Shown: positions 9,413-19,485, numbered from the stretch's first letter. The stretch: 64,000 nt of DNA from Nitrospira sp. (GCA_029194725.1 JARFXQ010000004.1:124001-188000), one strand, 5' to 3'. Numbers and translations are program-made. The notes: a model not told the origin generated them from the sequence alone.

Positions 9413-9850
9413 ATGTCACAAGACCGCAGGCTTAGCTTGGGCGAACGGGTGTTAAGAATGTTCAGAAACATCGCTTTGCTCCTGTCAATTGTGCCAGGTA
9501 CGGCGCTGGCTGCAGATTCAACCGGAAATTACATGGTTGGCGGCGGATCTGGCTCCGTCTTGTGTGGCGAATTTGTTAGAGCTCTAGAACAGGCAACAGC
9601 CAAAGGCGAAGGGACGATCGGATATGTAAACATCATGCAAGGTTTCACTATGTATCTACTTGGATTTCGGTCTGGCTATAACAAAGCAGCCACAGACACG
9701 TATGACATATTTTCTGGAATTGAAGAAAAGGGACTTATGAACCAGCTGGCGATTTACTGCAAAGAAAATCCAAAAACAAGGTTTGGGATAGCTGTATCGG
9801 CACTTGCTGAAAGAAATTATTCAACCAGAATCAGGGAATATGTCCCTTAA
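9413..9850 (+). CDS. Small exported hypothetical protein
   Basis: From ATG at 9413 it encodes 145 residues; ATG at 9458 is the alternative. Both keep the signal-like segment MFRNIALLLSIVPGTALA, with probable cleavage after ALA. The mature part (ADSTGNYMVGGGSGSVLCGE, then a GFTMYLLGFRSGYNKA helix and IYCKENPKTRF) has two cysteines that may pair and vaguely recalls Rap1a/Tai4-type periplasmic immunity proteins, but I cannot assign it. The upstream gene overlaps a longer version of this frame (from 9344), which is why the internal start is preferred. Probably periplasmic. Confidence 0.55.
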   Translation: MSQDRRLSLGERVLRMFRNIALLLSIVPGTALAADSTGNYMVGGGSGSVLCGEFVRALEQATAKGEGTIGYVNIMQGFTMYLLGFRSGYNKAATDTYDIFSGIEEKGLMNQLAIYCKENPKTRFGIAVSALAERNYSTRIREYVP

Positions 9851-10118
9851 CAATTCGTTGGGGTTCGCTGCTCCTAATTTTGCAACGCCAAAGCAGGCAT
9901 CCTTCAAATCGTAGTTCAAAAATCGGTAGATCCAACTTGTATCCTCGCATCCACGATCCGGCAACCCTGGCCCGACGGGAGCGCGAAGATCGGATTCAGA
10001 TCCAGCTCCATTGCTGTCCAAGATAGCCGAGACCGGGAGGGAGCCCACGTGATTCGATACGGATTTCGGACGGGTGATGATGGGATGTTCACGTTCGTAT
10101 CTGCTGGTGCTGCCGAGA
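9851..10118. other. No convincing gene
   Basis: 268 bases between the exported protein and the transposase remnant. A minus-strand frame (9821-10048) contains TSWIYRFLNYDLKDACFGVA, which looks protein-like, but it has no good start or known family; it may be a gene fragment. Confidence 0.4.
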
Positions 10119-11087
10119 TCATGCGAAGGCTAAGATGGCTTGAGGGTGATCCTGTTCCTGAGGTGGCGTGCTGAACGGTTTATCGAGCCAAACCATCAAA
10201 TCGCGATGGGTGAATAAGTTCATGGGCAGCAGCGCCAGAGATTCGCCAAGCTCCAGCCGAAACGGGAGGACCGTTGCAGACAGCGCAGCGACAGCATCGC
10301 GATCAATGCAGTCCAAATCTTGGTCTTGACCGCGTTCGCCGAGGTGCCGACGCAGGGCTTGATCTTCAGGTTCTCTTTGAGCGCTTTGAGGAACAGCTCG
10401 ATCTGCCAGCGATTCTTGTAGATGGCAGCAATGGTGGATGCGCCGAGGCAGTGGTGATTGGTGAGAAACACCAGGGTATCTCCCGTGTCTGCGCGGTCGC
10501 CTCCACCCGGCGCAGCATATGCGGACGCTTGTCGTGGGCCCCGGTGCCGATCAAGCGGATGGTCCGACCCTTGCGAATGTGCCGGTGTTGCGGCGGTTCA
10601 TGCTCCTCGACCACCTCGAACTGGGCATTGTCCTTCAGGCGGGTGACAAAGAACACACCGGAATCGGTCCAATCGGCGAACAGCCGATAGTTGGTGTAAG
10701 CCCGATCATGCATCACGATAGTGCCAAGTGCGAAAGCGATTTGTCACCCGGCCTTGACATCAGCCACCTTGCCATCGGTGACGATGACGAAGCACGGCAG
10801 GGAGTCGTCATGGTCGAGCACCAGCTGCAGCTTGACCGCCCCTTTGGGGCGGCTGGACGGCGATGTCCAGGTGGGCCAGCTTGATTTCGCAGCTCCTCAG
10901 GCCGCCTGTTAATCTCGCGCAACGAATGGGCGCGGCCCAACTGATAGAACAGCATGCCCACAGACTAACTCCAGCTCGACAACCCCTTACTGCGATATGC
11001 GGGCCCCGTCTCGTTCACGATGTGCTCGAGGTCGGTAGGCGAGATGAGCTTGTGGATCTGACGGAACATGCTGCATGATGCGTTCAA
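10119..11087 (-). pseudogene. Decayed IS4-type transposase
   Basis: Pieces of one DDE transposase can be read on the minus strand in different frames. The N-terminal part (MFRQIHKLISPTDLEHIVNE, from 11069 or TTG 11087) is interrupted by an in-frame TAG near 10966. A second piece follows with GMLFYQLGRAHSLREI, then a frameshifted middle. The core has HDRAYTNYRLFADWTDSGVFF and later FLTNHHCLGASTIAAIYKNR with the YREK-like W-Q-I-E-L-F-L-K-A-L-K segment, and the C-terminus LLPMNLFTHRDLMVWLDKPF ends at 10119. Internal deletion near 10730-10870 and at least two frameshifts leave it inactive. No terminal inverted repeats or target duplication could be defined. Confidence 0.85.
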
Positions 11088-11342
11088 GTTGGGTCTCCTA
11101 CGGTTGGGTGCGGGTGGGTTTGGCGATTCACCAACAGCCTACACCAGTGGATGACCAAACGTCGGACGTTGTTTTGGACAAGAGTGACTTATTGTGACAG
11201 CGGATGGAGAATTCAAGACGAGCGGTTTAATCTCTGTACATTCACGGCATCATAGAGATTCATGGTCATGCCTCCGAAACCTTCAGAAGTTCGACAGATG
11301 TGTACGTAAACTTTTCTTTTACACCTAGTGATGGAGAAATCT

Positions 11343-11651
11343 ATGAACAGTGGTAAAGGTGGTATTGATCCAAATACAATTCAGGCCATACGGGAATGTC
11401 TTGAAAGGCAATTTGTAGATATCAAGTTCGGTCAGACTATCAGGCCGACGTTTAGCTTTCACCACGGTGTCGAGAAGCAGTCTTGGCACTTAATCTTTAA
11501 TGAACAGTTTTTAGCTGACCACACTTCTGCGGAGGAGTTGCAGCATTTCGTGGAAAACAAGGTGATCCCGAAGATCCTCAAGAATCCCGGTAAGCGAATT
11601 CAGATTTCGAAGTTGGGAGACATTACCGTCGAAGAGAAAAATCTTTCCTGA
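11343..11651 (+). CDS. Hypothetical protein
   Basis: 102 residues starting MNSGKGGIDPNTIQAIRECL; no family recognised. The ATG at 11343 is chosen because GGAG at 11333-11336 gives a proper ribosome site; GTG 11328 or ATG 11331 would add four or five residues. The sequence is a mixed helix/strand fold (SFHHGVEKQSWHLIF, then AEELQHFVENKVIPKI) without signal peptide or membrane segment. The gene follows the transposase remnant by about 250 bases and its end meets the end of an opposite-strand DUF72 fragment. An inverted repeat (AATCTCT...AGAGATT, about 11228-11259) lies upstream and could be regulatory. Confidence 0.5.
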   Translation: MNSGKGGIDPNTIQAIRECLERQFVDIKFGQTIRPTFSFHHGVEKQSWHLIFNEQFLADHTSAEELQHFVENKVIPKILKNPGKRIQISKLGDITVEEKNLS

Positions 11652-12072
11652 CTTTCCTGCAGCGGGACAGAGGTACGCTCAAGGTTGACGAGTGGTCACT
11701 GCTCATCACCCCCTGCGGCGCGTTCAGCAAGACTTGAATTGTCAACGGTGCGCTCCCCTCTGCGCGATGGTTGACGAGCACATAAGCGCGCCGCTTCTCG
11801 CCGATCGCCTTCTTCACCAGGTCCACCATATCCCGTCGCATCTCTGGCAGCTCCCTCACGATTCTGTTGTAGGGCTCGGCGCGCATCTTGGCTTCCTCAT
11901 AGGAGATCTTCAAGGGGGTCAGAAGTCGAAGGACGGTGAAGGGCGCCGTGAAGGACCCCATCCGCTGATGCTGGTCGGCCAAGGAGGGCATGTAGGACCA
12001 GTGGTTGCGGACGTGTGCGACCTCATGCGCCCCCAGCATCTGGCGATACGTCTGGGCCCACGAGCTCCGCTC
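11623..12072 (-). pseudogene. C-terminal fragment of a DUF72 (YecE-like) protein
   Basis: The minus strand encodes about 125 residues resembling the C-terminal third of DUF72 proteins: RSSWAQTYRQMLGAHEVAHV, FTVLRLLTPLKISYEEA and the conserved ending AYVLVNHRAEGSAPLTIQ, after which the homology stops near 11700 and an unrelated tail runs to 11623. No start codon or N-terminal barrel precedes it; the sequence upstream belongs to the lipoprotein gene. Full-length DUF72 proteins have about 250-300 residues, so this is a truncated remnant. Family call from memory of the conserved motif. Confidence 0.6.
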
Positions 12073-12087
12073 AAGCCGATGTTGCCC

Positions 12088-12348
12088 TCACTGATAAACC
12101 AACCAATACGAATGCACCCCATCACGCTCCGCCAGCATTTGGCATTGCACCTCGGTCTGGCATGGAAGTTCGCGTGAACCCTGGGCGGTCACATCGTTCC
12201 CACGAGCATAATCCACAACGTATTCCTTGCCTGACGAGGAGCAGCCACTAAGCGGCAGGGTCAGCCACAGCAACGCGCCGAGCGCGAGTGCACCTTTGTA
12301 CCCAGCGTGAAACCCATACCCCCCTTGGGATTGTATGAACACGAACAT
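12088..12348 (-). CDS. Small lipoprotein
   Basis: 86 residues with an N-terminal hydrophobic stretch (GALALGALLWLTLPL) and a lipobox LSGC, so cleavage and lipidation are expected at C36. The mature part of about 50 residues has two further cysteines (PCQTEVQCQM) and ends HSYWLVYQ. Ribosome site AGGAGGAGG lies directly before the ATG, the strongest in this accessory stretch, which supports a real gene. No known family recognised. It reads on the same strand as the DUF72 fragment just downstream. Confidence 0.7.
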   Translation of the reverse strand: MFVFIQSQGGYGFHAGYKGALALGALLWLTLPLSGCSSSGKEYVVDYARGNDVTAQGSRELPCQTEVQCQMLAERDGVHSYWLVYQ

Positions 12349-12592
12349 TGTCGCCTCCTCCTAGTGCGAGTGAACAAGAACAGGGTATTGACCAATGAGC
12401 CGGTGCATCGAAGTTCCATCCTGCCCTAACTTTCAGGAGTCCCAAATCCCGCATCTGTAGGGGGCTTAGCTGTCCTTCAAGTGAATGAGAAGATCACCGG
12501 GATGGAAGTCCGTACTGCAGGACCATACTCATCAGACGGGCAACTACGTCGTAGAGGCCAATCAGCTCCGGAGTGCAGTCAGCCCGTTTCAC

Positions 12593-12715
12593 TCATAGGA
12601 AGAGTTCGGCGGGGACTGGATCGCCGTGGACGGGGAGGTACAGCCTGGGTCCAGCAATCCCGACCTTTTTGGTGGTGTGAGGTCGACGAGATGGGAGTAT
12701 AAAGCGTGCGTTCAT
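12593..12715 (-). CDS. Possible 40-residue protein
   Basis: ATG at 12715 is preceded by GGAGAGGAGT at the right distance and opens MNARFILPSRRPHTTKKVGI, ending in VPAELFL. The good ribosome site is the main argument; there is no known family and coding potential of such a short frame cannot be judged by eye. Confidence 0.3.
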   Translation of the reverse strand: MNARFILPSRRPHTTKKVGIAGPRLYLPVHGDPVPAELFL

Positions 12716-12920
12716 GACTCCTCTCCATCGGAATGAGACGGGTCATGAAAGTCAGAATCTTGGTTGTATCCGGTTGCGGAAGTGCGGATTTCTTGCCCTG
12801 TTTTACTCGGATTTGCCGAGCTAAGTGTTCGATCTTGTTGATGTGTCGATGGATCCGGTGCAATTCGAAGCCCGTCATCCACCCCATAACGCTAGGTAAT
12901 CCAGCATGAACAGCGAAAGG

Positions 12921-13139
12921 CTACCGCGTCCGCAAGTTCCGCCTGGTCATCTCGATGTATTCCAGGTGCCCCAATTCAATTTGATTTGGACTGTAATGCA
13001 CAATACACCCGCGCCCGGAATCAGGGCCGATGTAGATCGCCCCTACCCACGGCGCCCGAAGATAGAGGAACTTGGAAATCTCCAACTCAAACTGCTTCGT
13101 TTGGAAAAGCATATTGAGGCCTCTCCGTACCAGAGTCAA
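12921..13139 (-). CDS. Possible small hypothetical protein
   Basis: A minus-strand frame of 72 residues from TTG reads FELEISKFLYLRAPWVGAIY then IGPDSGRGCIVHYSPNQIEL, which looks more protein-like than the opposite strand. In the same frame, 11 codons after its TAG, another frame continues from ATG 12887 (GFELHRIHRHINKIEHLARQ), so a single gene broken by a stop is possible. No family recognised and no ribosome site. Confidence 0.3.
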   Translation of the reverse strand: MTLVRRGLNMLFQTKQFELEISKFLYLRAPWVGAIYIGPDSGRGCIVHYSPNQIELGHLEYIEMTRRNLRTR

Positions 13140-13493
13140 TCGATCATCGTCTAGTGCGCTGCAATCTCATGCATGACCGGCTTGCCGCACTACCAGCACA
13201 TCGTTCTCAACTCTTTGGGACTGGTCCGTTCAACCAGCTGGGGGACTTCTGAGCTAATGCGCATCTCCCCTACGGTGATGATTGAAGCATAACGTCACCG
13301 TCGGTAATGTCCAGCGCAAACGCTTCGTTTGCACCGATATCCGCATTGTGAAGCCTGCTTGCCCCGTTAAGTGAGCGACCCATCTGAAGATCCCTGACTC
13401 GATTAACGACCTCGATAACTGATGAAATCAGGGAAGAAGTCTCTTCAGGCGGCGCGGGCTCATCTATCCTATCGTCCGCTCATCTTCTCTGTG
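13140..13493. other. Gene-poor stretch with a coding-like remnant
   Basis: No complete gene. The minus strand reads ETSSLISSVIEVVNRVRDLQ and further to NADIGANEAFALDITDGDVM before a stop at 13270, but it is closed upstream by TGA with no start codon except an internal ATG. This looks like the 3' end of a lost gene. Confidence 0.35.
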
Positions 13494-13522
13494 TTGCCGT
13501 TACCCATCCCTTCCGATAGAGT
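13494..13522 (+). promoter_or_regulatory. Possible sigma70 promoter for the DUF4112 gene
   Basis: TTGCCG (13494-13499) and TAGAGT (13517-13522) are 17 bases apart, 29 bases before the DUF4112 start. Moderate match only. Confidence 0.4.
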
Positions 13523-13550
13523 GGTCCTACGGAATCAGAGGGGCGATTAA

Positions 13551-14081
13551 ATGGAATTCAGCTCGGTACGTGGTACGGAGTCGAAACTCCGTGTGAAGGT
13601 CTTGCCACGCGATGAGGCGCGTGAACACCTGATTGCGATTGCGGACATTCTTGCCAAGACGCTGGATACGACGATCAGAATTCCCGGTACGTCCTGGTTC
13701 ATCGGGTTGGACCCTCTGTTAGGTCTCATTCCGGGCATCGGGGACGTCCTGGCCAATCTCATTGGAACGATCATCCTTGGGCTGGCCACGCGTTTAAGAC
13801 TTCCACGGATTGTGCTGGCCCGCATGAGCCTGAATCTATTGATCAACGGGATGGTGGGCGCAGTTCCGATCTTGGGGGATCTCTTCTCAGTCTGGTTTCG
13901 GAGTCACACGAGAAACGCTGCCCTGCTGCGCGAGGCCGCGATGAAGCCGGATCGCGAAACCCATGCCGATTGGTTTTACGTGGTCGGAATCATAGGAGCC
14001 ACAGCAGCCCTCTTGATAGCGACGATTGCTTTCGTGGTCTGGCTAGTCATCAAGTTATGGAAGGCGGTTGTGGGTGGATAG
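13551..14081 (+). CDS. DUF4112 membrane protein
   Basis: 176 residues of the DUF4112 family, of unknown function. Diagnostic blocks are IADILAKTLDTTIRIPGTSW, the glycine-rich GLDPLLGLIPGIGDVLANLI and the NLLINGMVGAVPILGDLFSV repeat, followed by WFRSHTRNAALLREA. A strong transmembrane helix lies at the C-terminus (about 142-170) in addition to hydrophobic central segments, so it is an inner-membrane protein. Ribosome site AGAGGGG precedes the ATG. It stands alone, 77 bases before the helicase gene, and may be co-transcribed with it. Confidence 0.88.
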   Translation: MEFSSVRGTESKLRVKVLPRDEAREHLIAIADILAKTLDTTIRIPGTSWFIGLDPLLGLIPGIGDVLANLIGTIILGLATRLRLPRIVLARMSLNLLINGMVGAVPILGDLFSVWFRSHTRNAALLREAAMKPDRETHADWFYVVGIIGATAALLIATIAFVVWLVIKLWKAVVGG

Positions 14082-14158
14082 GAAAGAGAAGTCGAGTGTG
14101 GTATACAACGAACCTTTCTGAGTGACTATGTTGACGAATACCTCCTTCGCATAGCTCC

Positions 14159-16186
14159 ATGGAACGAGAAGTCAAAACCTATGTGTTGAAGCGGCCTGCT
14201 GAGGAGGCAGTCCCGCGCAAGTTATCCATCAACTATGCTGCTGCGCTGAATCTCCAGCAACTGGCTGCGGTGACGGCGGGCGATGGTCCATCGTTAGTTA
14301 TTGCAGGGGCTGGGAGCGGAAAGACACGCACATTGGTTTACCGTGTGGCCTATCTGATTGATTCCGGGGTGGATCCCTCAAATATTCTTCTCCTCACGTT
14401 CACGCGCAAGTCCGCGCAGGAAATGTTGGAGCGCGCCGGTGATCTGATCGGAACGAGTAGTCATCGGGTTTGTGGTGGGACGTTCCACTCGGTGGCCAAT
14501 CTCTTGCTGCGTCGGTATGGCCGATCGATCGGCATCGAGCCTGGATTCACAATCTTGGATCGTGGCGATGCGGAGGATCTCATCGCGCTTGTGCGGGCGC
14601 AACTGGGGCTCAACGAAAAGGACAAGCGGTTTCCCCGCAAGGGGACCATCATGGAAATGTTCAGCAAGAGTGAGAACACGCTGTGCAGTCTCGACGAGAT
14701 CATTCTGGAAGAGTTCAACCATTTCGCGGATCACTCGGAGGATCTTGGGCGACTTCTGAAGGCCTATCAAGCCGCGAAGCGTCAGAAGCAACTGTTGGAT
14801 TACGACGATCTACTGGTCCTGTTGCGGCAGCTGCTGTTGCTGGACGAGGCGGCTCGCGCGAACATTTCCCGTCAATATCGATACATCCTCGTTGATGAGT
14901 ATCAGGATACGAATCGGTTGCAGGCCGAAGTCATCCGCCAGATGGCCACGACGCATCAGAATGTGATGGTAGTCGGAGACGATTCTCAATCGATCTATGC
15001 GTTTCGAGGCGCGACCTTTAAGAACATTATGGATTTTCCGACGCTGTTCCCCGGCACGACGATCTATAAACTCGAAGAAAATTACCGCAGCACCCAGCCG
15101 ATCTTGAATTTGGCCAACTGCATCATCGAGGAGGCGGCGGAGAAGTATACGAAACGTCTCTTTACAAGAAAGATTGATGGGCCGCTCCCTGCTCTGGTGG
15201 AAGCAGCAGGGGAAAATGCCCAATCGCGCTTCATCGCGCAGAAGATCCTGGAGCTTCGGGAAGAAGGTGTGCCGCTGGCTGAGGTCGCAGTCCTGTTTCG
15301 TTCGAGCTTCCATTCATTTGATCTGGAAATCGAACTCTCCCGCAAGGGATTGCCCTTCATCAAGCGTGGTGGTGTGAAATTTATCGAGACAGCCCATGTC
15401 AAGGATCTGCTGGCGCATGTGCGGGTCGTTGCTAATCGGTTTGATACCGTCAGCTGGCATCGCGTGCTAATGCTGGTGGAAGGTGTAGGACCGAAGAAAG
15501 CTCAAGATCTACTCGCGGCGATCATGAAGACTGAACGACCATTTGACGTCCTCTGCGGGGTGAGCGGCCGTTCTGGGAAAGGGCTCAAAAATTTGGCCAA
15601 TACGTTGGAGGTTCTGGCTGGGCCGGATGAGCGACCACCCGCCGAACAGGTCAATCATATCTATGAGTACTACCTTCCGATTCTCAAGGACCAGTACGAC
15701 GATTACCCGAAGCGCACGAGGGATCTCGATCATCTGCATACGATTGCTGAGAACTACACCGGCATTGACGAGTTTCTCGCCGATCTGGCGCTGGAACCGC
15801 CGGACGGCAGTGCGGTGGATGTGGAGGCGTCTGAGCGTGACAATGAACGGCTGGTGCTCTCGACGATTCATTCGGCGAAGGGATTGGAGTGGCAATGCGT
15901 CTTTGTGATTTGGGTGGTGGACGGCAGGTTTCCATCGGCCTATTCCTTTCTCACTGGTGATGAATTGGAAGAAGAGCGGCGGTTATTCTATGTGTCTGTC
16001 ACCCGGGCCAAGCGGCATTTGTTTCTAACGTACCCTATCAACGTGTATGACAAGACCAGCGGGATGTTGCTTTCGAAGCCATCACGGTTTTTGGATCATG
16101 TGTCGTCGGACCTTCTTGATACACTGGCCTTGGTAGAGGAAGGTGGACGAGAAGCCTGGGGGATTGAGCGAGAACCGTATTATTGA
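14159..16186 (+). CDS. UvrD/Rep/PcrA-type ATP-dependent DNA helicase
   Basis: Superfamily 1A 3'-5' helicase of 675 residues, acting in repair or replication restart. Motifs in order: Q motif NLQQLAAVT (31-39), Walker A GAGSGKTRT (50-58), LLLTFTRKSAQEML (Ia), the Walker B box LVDEYQDTNRLQ (about 243-254), GDDSQSIYAFRGA (III), EENYRSTQPIL (IV), LVLSTIHSAKGLEW (V) and FYVSVTRAKRHL (VI). It is somewhat shorter than UvrD/PcrA (about 720) and lacks their C-terminal tail, closer to Rep-like members. Whether it is the main UvrD of this organism cannot be said from this window. The stop overlaps an alternative TTG start of the next gene. Confidence 0.93.
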   Translation: MEREVKTYVLKRPAEEAVPRKLSINYAAALNLQQLAAVTAGDGPSLVIAGAGSGKTRTLVYRVAYLIDSGVDPSNILLLTFTRKSAQEMLERAGDLIGTSSHRVCGGTFHSVANLLLRRYGRSIGIEPGFTILDRGDAEDLIALVRAQLGLNEKDKRFPRKGTIMEMFSKSENTLCSLDEIILEEFNHFADHSEDLGRLLKAYQAAKRQKQLLDYDDLLVLLRQLLLLDEAARANISRQYRYILVDEYQDTNRLQAEVIRQMATTHQNVMVVGDDSQSIYAFRGATFKNIMDFPTLFPGTTIYKLEENYRSTQPILNLANCIIEEAAEKYTKRLFTRKIDGPLPALVEAAGENAQSRFIAQKILELREEGVPLAEVAVLFRSSFHSFDLEIELSRKGLPFIKRGGVKFIETAHVKDLLAHVRVVANRFDTVSWHRVLMLVEGVGPKKAQDLLAAIMKTERPFDVLCGVSGRSGKGLKNLANTLEVLAGPDERPPAEQVNHIYEYYLPILKDQYDDYPKRTRDLDHLHTIAENYTGIDEFLADLALEPPDGSAVDVEASERDNERLVLSTIHSAKGLEWQCVFVIWVVDGRFPSAYSFLTGDELEEERRLFYVSVTRAKRHLFLTYPINVYDKTSGMLLSKPSRFLDHVSSDLLDTLALVEEGGREAWGIEREPYY

Positions 16187-16224
16187 TCGCGGGTCTTCGG
16201 TCGCACATCATTCTTCACGCCTGT

Positions 16225-17109
16225 ATGACTCACCTCGCAACCCGATTGTTCCTGTTGTGGTGCTGTTGGTCCGGTCCGTCCTTTCTCACCGAGATCGCCG
16301 TTGCAGGCCTCAATGAAGACGCCAGTGTCGAACAAACGTGGGCACGTCTCCTCGCTGAGGCGAAACGCTTACAGTTACCAACGAAGTTTCTAAAGACGCT
16401 CCCACCGGACTTTATTCATTTTGACTTCGATGATCTTCGGACCTACGCCGCTGAGTACCATCCCGGCGAACACCGGATGGTTCTCAATCGTTCGTTGTCC
16501 TTCAATGCCGCCGGAAGGACGCTCAGGCCTCTCGGCAAGATGACGCACAGGGAATTGGCAGTGCTTTACCACGAGCTATTCCATGCCTACATGGATTACC
16601 TCGAAGCTGTTGAAGCGCCATCCGCCGAGGCTGGTCACCGTTCAGAGCCGCTTCTGCATTTCGCGAGAGAACAGCAGGCCTGTCGCTATGCAGAGGTGGA
16701 GATCGCTCCGCTTGCTCTGCGAAAGGGTGAGACGGAATTACGCTATTTGACACAGGCAGAATCGTGGGAAGCGCTGAACGAAACATGGGCGGTCTTTATC
16801 GGCTGGGCGGTCTGGAATCAGCTTGAAGCGCGGCGCAAGATCGGGAAATCAATGGTTCACGAACGGGAGCAAGACAATCAATGGATAGGGCGATTCAAAA
16901 CGGCATTTGAGAATGGAGACTTTCGAGGGTACTATGTTCCGGAAGATCCGGACGAACGGCGCCTCGCTCAGAAGCGATATTTGGCCAAACCATCGCAATT
17001 GACGTTGAAAGAAGCGATGATTTTGATGAAACAAGTCCTGGGTTTTCAACGAGAATTTATTGAAAGGGTCCAAATGTCATTTGGATCATCCAGGACATCT
17101 GCCTGTTAG
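16225..17109 (+). CDS. Exported protein with HExxH motif, putative metalloprotease-like
   Basis: From ATG 16225, 294 residues starting with a signal peptide (MTHLATRLFLLWCCWSG). The key feature is LYHELFHAYMDYL at about residues 115-127, an HExxH zinc-binding motif of gluzincin/zincin type; no classical third ligand could be assigned with certainty. The surrounding RELAVLYHELFHAY and a later EALNETWAVFIGWAVWN suggest a peptidase-like fold. A start at TTG 16183 would overlap the helicase stop and add 14 residues ahead of the signal peptide. I do not recognise a named family; enzymatic activity is inferred from the motif only. Confidence 0.6.
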   Translation: MTHLATRLFLLWCCWSGPSFLTEIAVAGLNEDASVEQTWARLLAEAKRLQLPTKFLKTLPPDFIHFDFDDLRTYAAEYHPGEHRMVLNRSLSFNAAGRTLRPLGKMTHRELAVLYHELFHAYMDYLEAVEAPSAEAGHRSEPLLHFAREQQACRYAEVEIAPLALRKGETELRYLTQAESWEALNETWAVFIGWAVWNQLEARRKIGKSMVHEREQDNQWIGRFKTAFENGDFRGYYVPEDPDERRLAQKRYLAKPSQLTLKEAMILMKQVLGFQREFIERVQMSFGSSRTSAC

Positions 17110-17158
17110 ACTCTCGATGGAGGAGCGATTCAAAAAGTGCTTGAGCTGAATTCCCCTC

Positions 17159-17187
17159 TTGACATGACGAAAGTTCATCAATAGAAT
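17159..17187 (+). promoter_or_regulatory. Sigma70 promoter before the tRNA-tuf cluster
   Basis: Perfect TTGACA (17159-17164), 17-base spacer and TAGAAT (17182-17187); predicted start near 17194, about 165 bases before tRNA-Tyr. The 17110-17358 gap has no gene. Confidence 0.65.
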
Positions 17188-17358
17188 CCGACATTTCGTA
17201 ATCTAACCTATCCGAGCACTTCAACGAATCAATCTCTTGAGGATTGAGGAAGAAAGCGGTGCACGCGTAGGCCTATGTGTCTTTGTTGAGCGGTTGACCG
17301 ACGAGAACGTCCGCTACGTGTGCTGCGTTTGGTTTGTATAGAACAATTGAAACATTGC

Positions 17359-17444
17359 GGGCAGGTACCCAAGTGGCCAAAGGGGGCAGACTGTAAATCT
17401 GCTGGCTTATGTCTTCCAAGGTTCGAATCCTTGCCTGCCCACCA
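17359..17444 (+). tRNA. tRNA-Tyr (GTA)
   Basis: Acceptor arms GGGCAGG/CCTGCCC pair perfectly, anticodon GTA sits in the loop of GCAGACTGTAAATCTGC, there is a long variable arm as expected for a class II bacterial tRNA-Tyr, T-loop GGTTCGAATCC, and the CCA end is encoded. Confidence 0.97.
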
Positions 17445-17457
17445 AAGAGAGCAGGTA

Positions 17458-17530
17458 AGTGCTGAGTAGGGAGTGTTGAGTCCTGAGTGCGAAAACGGTT
17501 CACGAATTCAAGTCTCAGTCCTCAGCAATT
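17458..17530. repeat. Intergenic inverted-repeat element, copy A
   Basis: Starts AGTGCTGAG and ends with CTCAGTCCTCAGCA; the inner arm GTTGAGTCCTGAG pairs imperfectly with the right arm. Member of the TGAGTGCTGAG family seen at three other places in the window. Confidence 0.55.
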
Positions 17531-17545
17531 CGATGCTAAAGAGAG

Positions 17546-17620
17546 GCGGGCGTAGCTCAGTGGTAGAGTTCCAGCCTTCCAAGCTGGCTGTCGTGGGTTC
17601 AAATCCCATCGCCCGCTCCA
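17546..17620 (+). tRNA. tRNA-Gly (TCC)
   Basis: Acceptor GCGGGCG/CGCCCGC, anticodon stem CCAGC/GCTGG with loop CTTCCAA (anticodon TCC), T-arm GGGTTCAAATCCC, encoded CCA. Confidence 0.97.
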
Positions 17621-17688
17621 AACCGAGCTTGCTCGACCCGGAGCGCTAGAGAATTGAGCGCGACGGGAGAAAGCCAACAGTGTTGATG

Positions 17689-17764
17689 GCCCACGTAGCT
17701 CAGTTGGTAGAGCACGTCCTTGGTAAGGACGAGGTCACGCGTTCAATCCGCGTCGTGGGCTCCA
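17689..17764 (+). tRNA. tRNA-Thr (GGT)
   Basis: Acceptor GCCCACG/CGTGGGC, anticodon arm GTCCTTGGTAAGGAC giving GGT, T-loop GTTCAATC, encoded CCA. Third tRNA of the cluster that leads into tuf. Confidence 0.97.
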
Positions 17765-17942
17765 CCCCAAGCGTGCTCGTACCGCGAGTCATGAACATGA
17801 AATGGTTCTCGGCGAGCGGATAGACACCTTACGTGTTTGGGGTCGACCGGATAAGGGCCTCAAGTGTGAGTTCTTGGGTTGAATAAGCTTGCTCACGCCC
17901 TCGCCTCTGAATGTGCGGGGGCGAGATAGAGAGGGGTGACAC

Positions 17943-19148
<1,206 letters not shown>

Positions 19149-19240
19149 GGAAGCTGACAGGCGGACAGGAGTCAGCCTGACGCGGAAGGTCCTGTGCGTG
19201 TCGGCATGCAGTTCCGTCAGCTGATATCGGGGAGAAAGAG

Positions 19241-19390
19241 ATGCGTGAAATCATCGACATGGCTTGTACGCTCTGCAAACAACGGAATTACTCGTCCATG
19301 AAGAACAAGAAAAACGATCCGGATCGGTTGGAGCGCAACAAATTTTGTAAGTTTTGCCGAAAGCACACGCCTCACAAGGAAGTGAAATAG
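19241..19390 (+). CDS. rpmG: 50S ribosomal protein L33
   Basis: 49 residues, [20 protein letters not shown] then [17 protein letters not shown]. Cysteines at 9, 12, 36 and 39 form the zinc ribbon of the Cys-containing L33 type. Ribosome site GGGGAGAAAGAG precedes the ATG. Conserved position between tuf and secE. Part of the 50S subunit near the E site. Confidence 0.95.
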   Translation: MREIIDMACTLCKQRNYSSMKNKKNDPDRLERNKFCKFCRKHTPHKEVK

Positions 19391-19392
19391 AG

Positions 19393-19480
19393 TTCTGAGT
19401 GCTGAGGTGAGATATGAGTGTTGAGTATTGGAATCGACAAGCGAAAACTCGATCCTCAGCACCCGTTACTCCGCACTGAG
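19393..19480. repeat. Intergenic inverted-repeat element, copy B
   Basis: Left arm GAGTTCTGAGTGCTGAG pairs imperfectly (about 13 of 17) with CTCAGCACCCGTTACTC on the right. It fills the gap between rpmG and tRNA-Trp. Confidence 0.55.
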
Positions 19481-19485
19481 AGGAG

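Noticed and set aside
12906..13154. Plus-strand 82-codon frame
   Set aside because: Proline/arginine-rich and opposite a more protein-like minus-strand frame.
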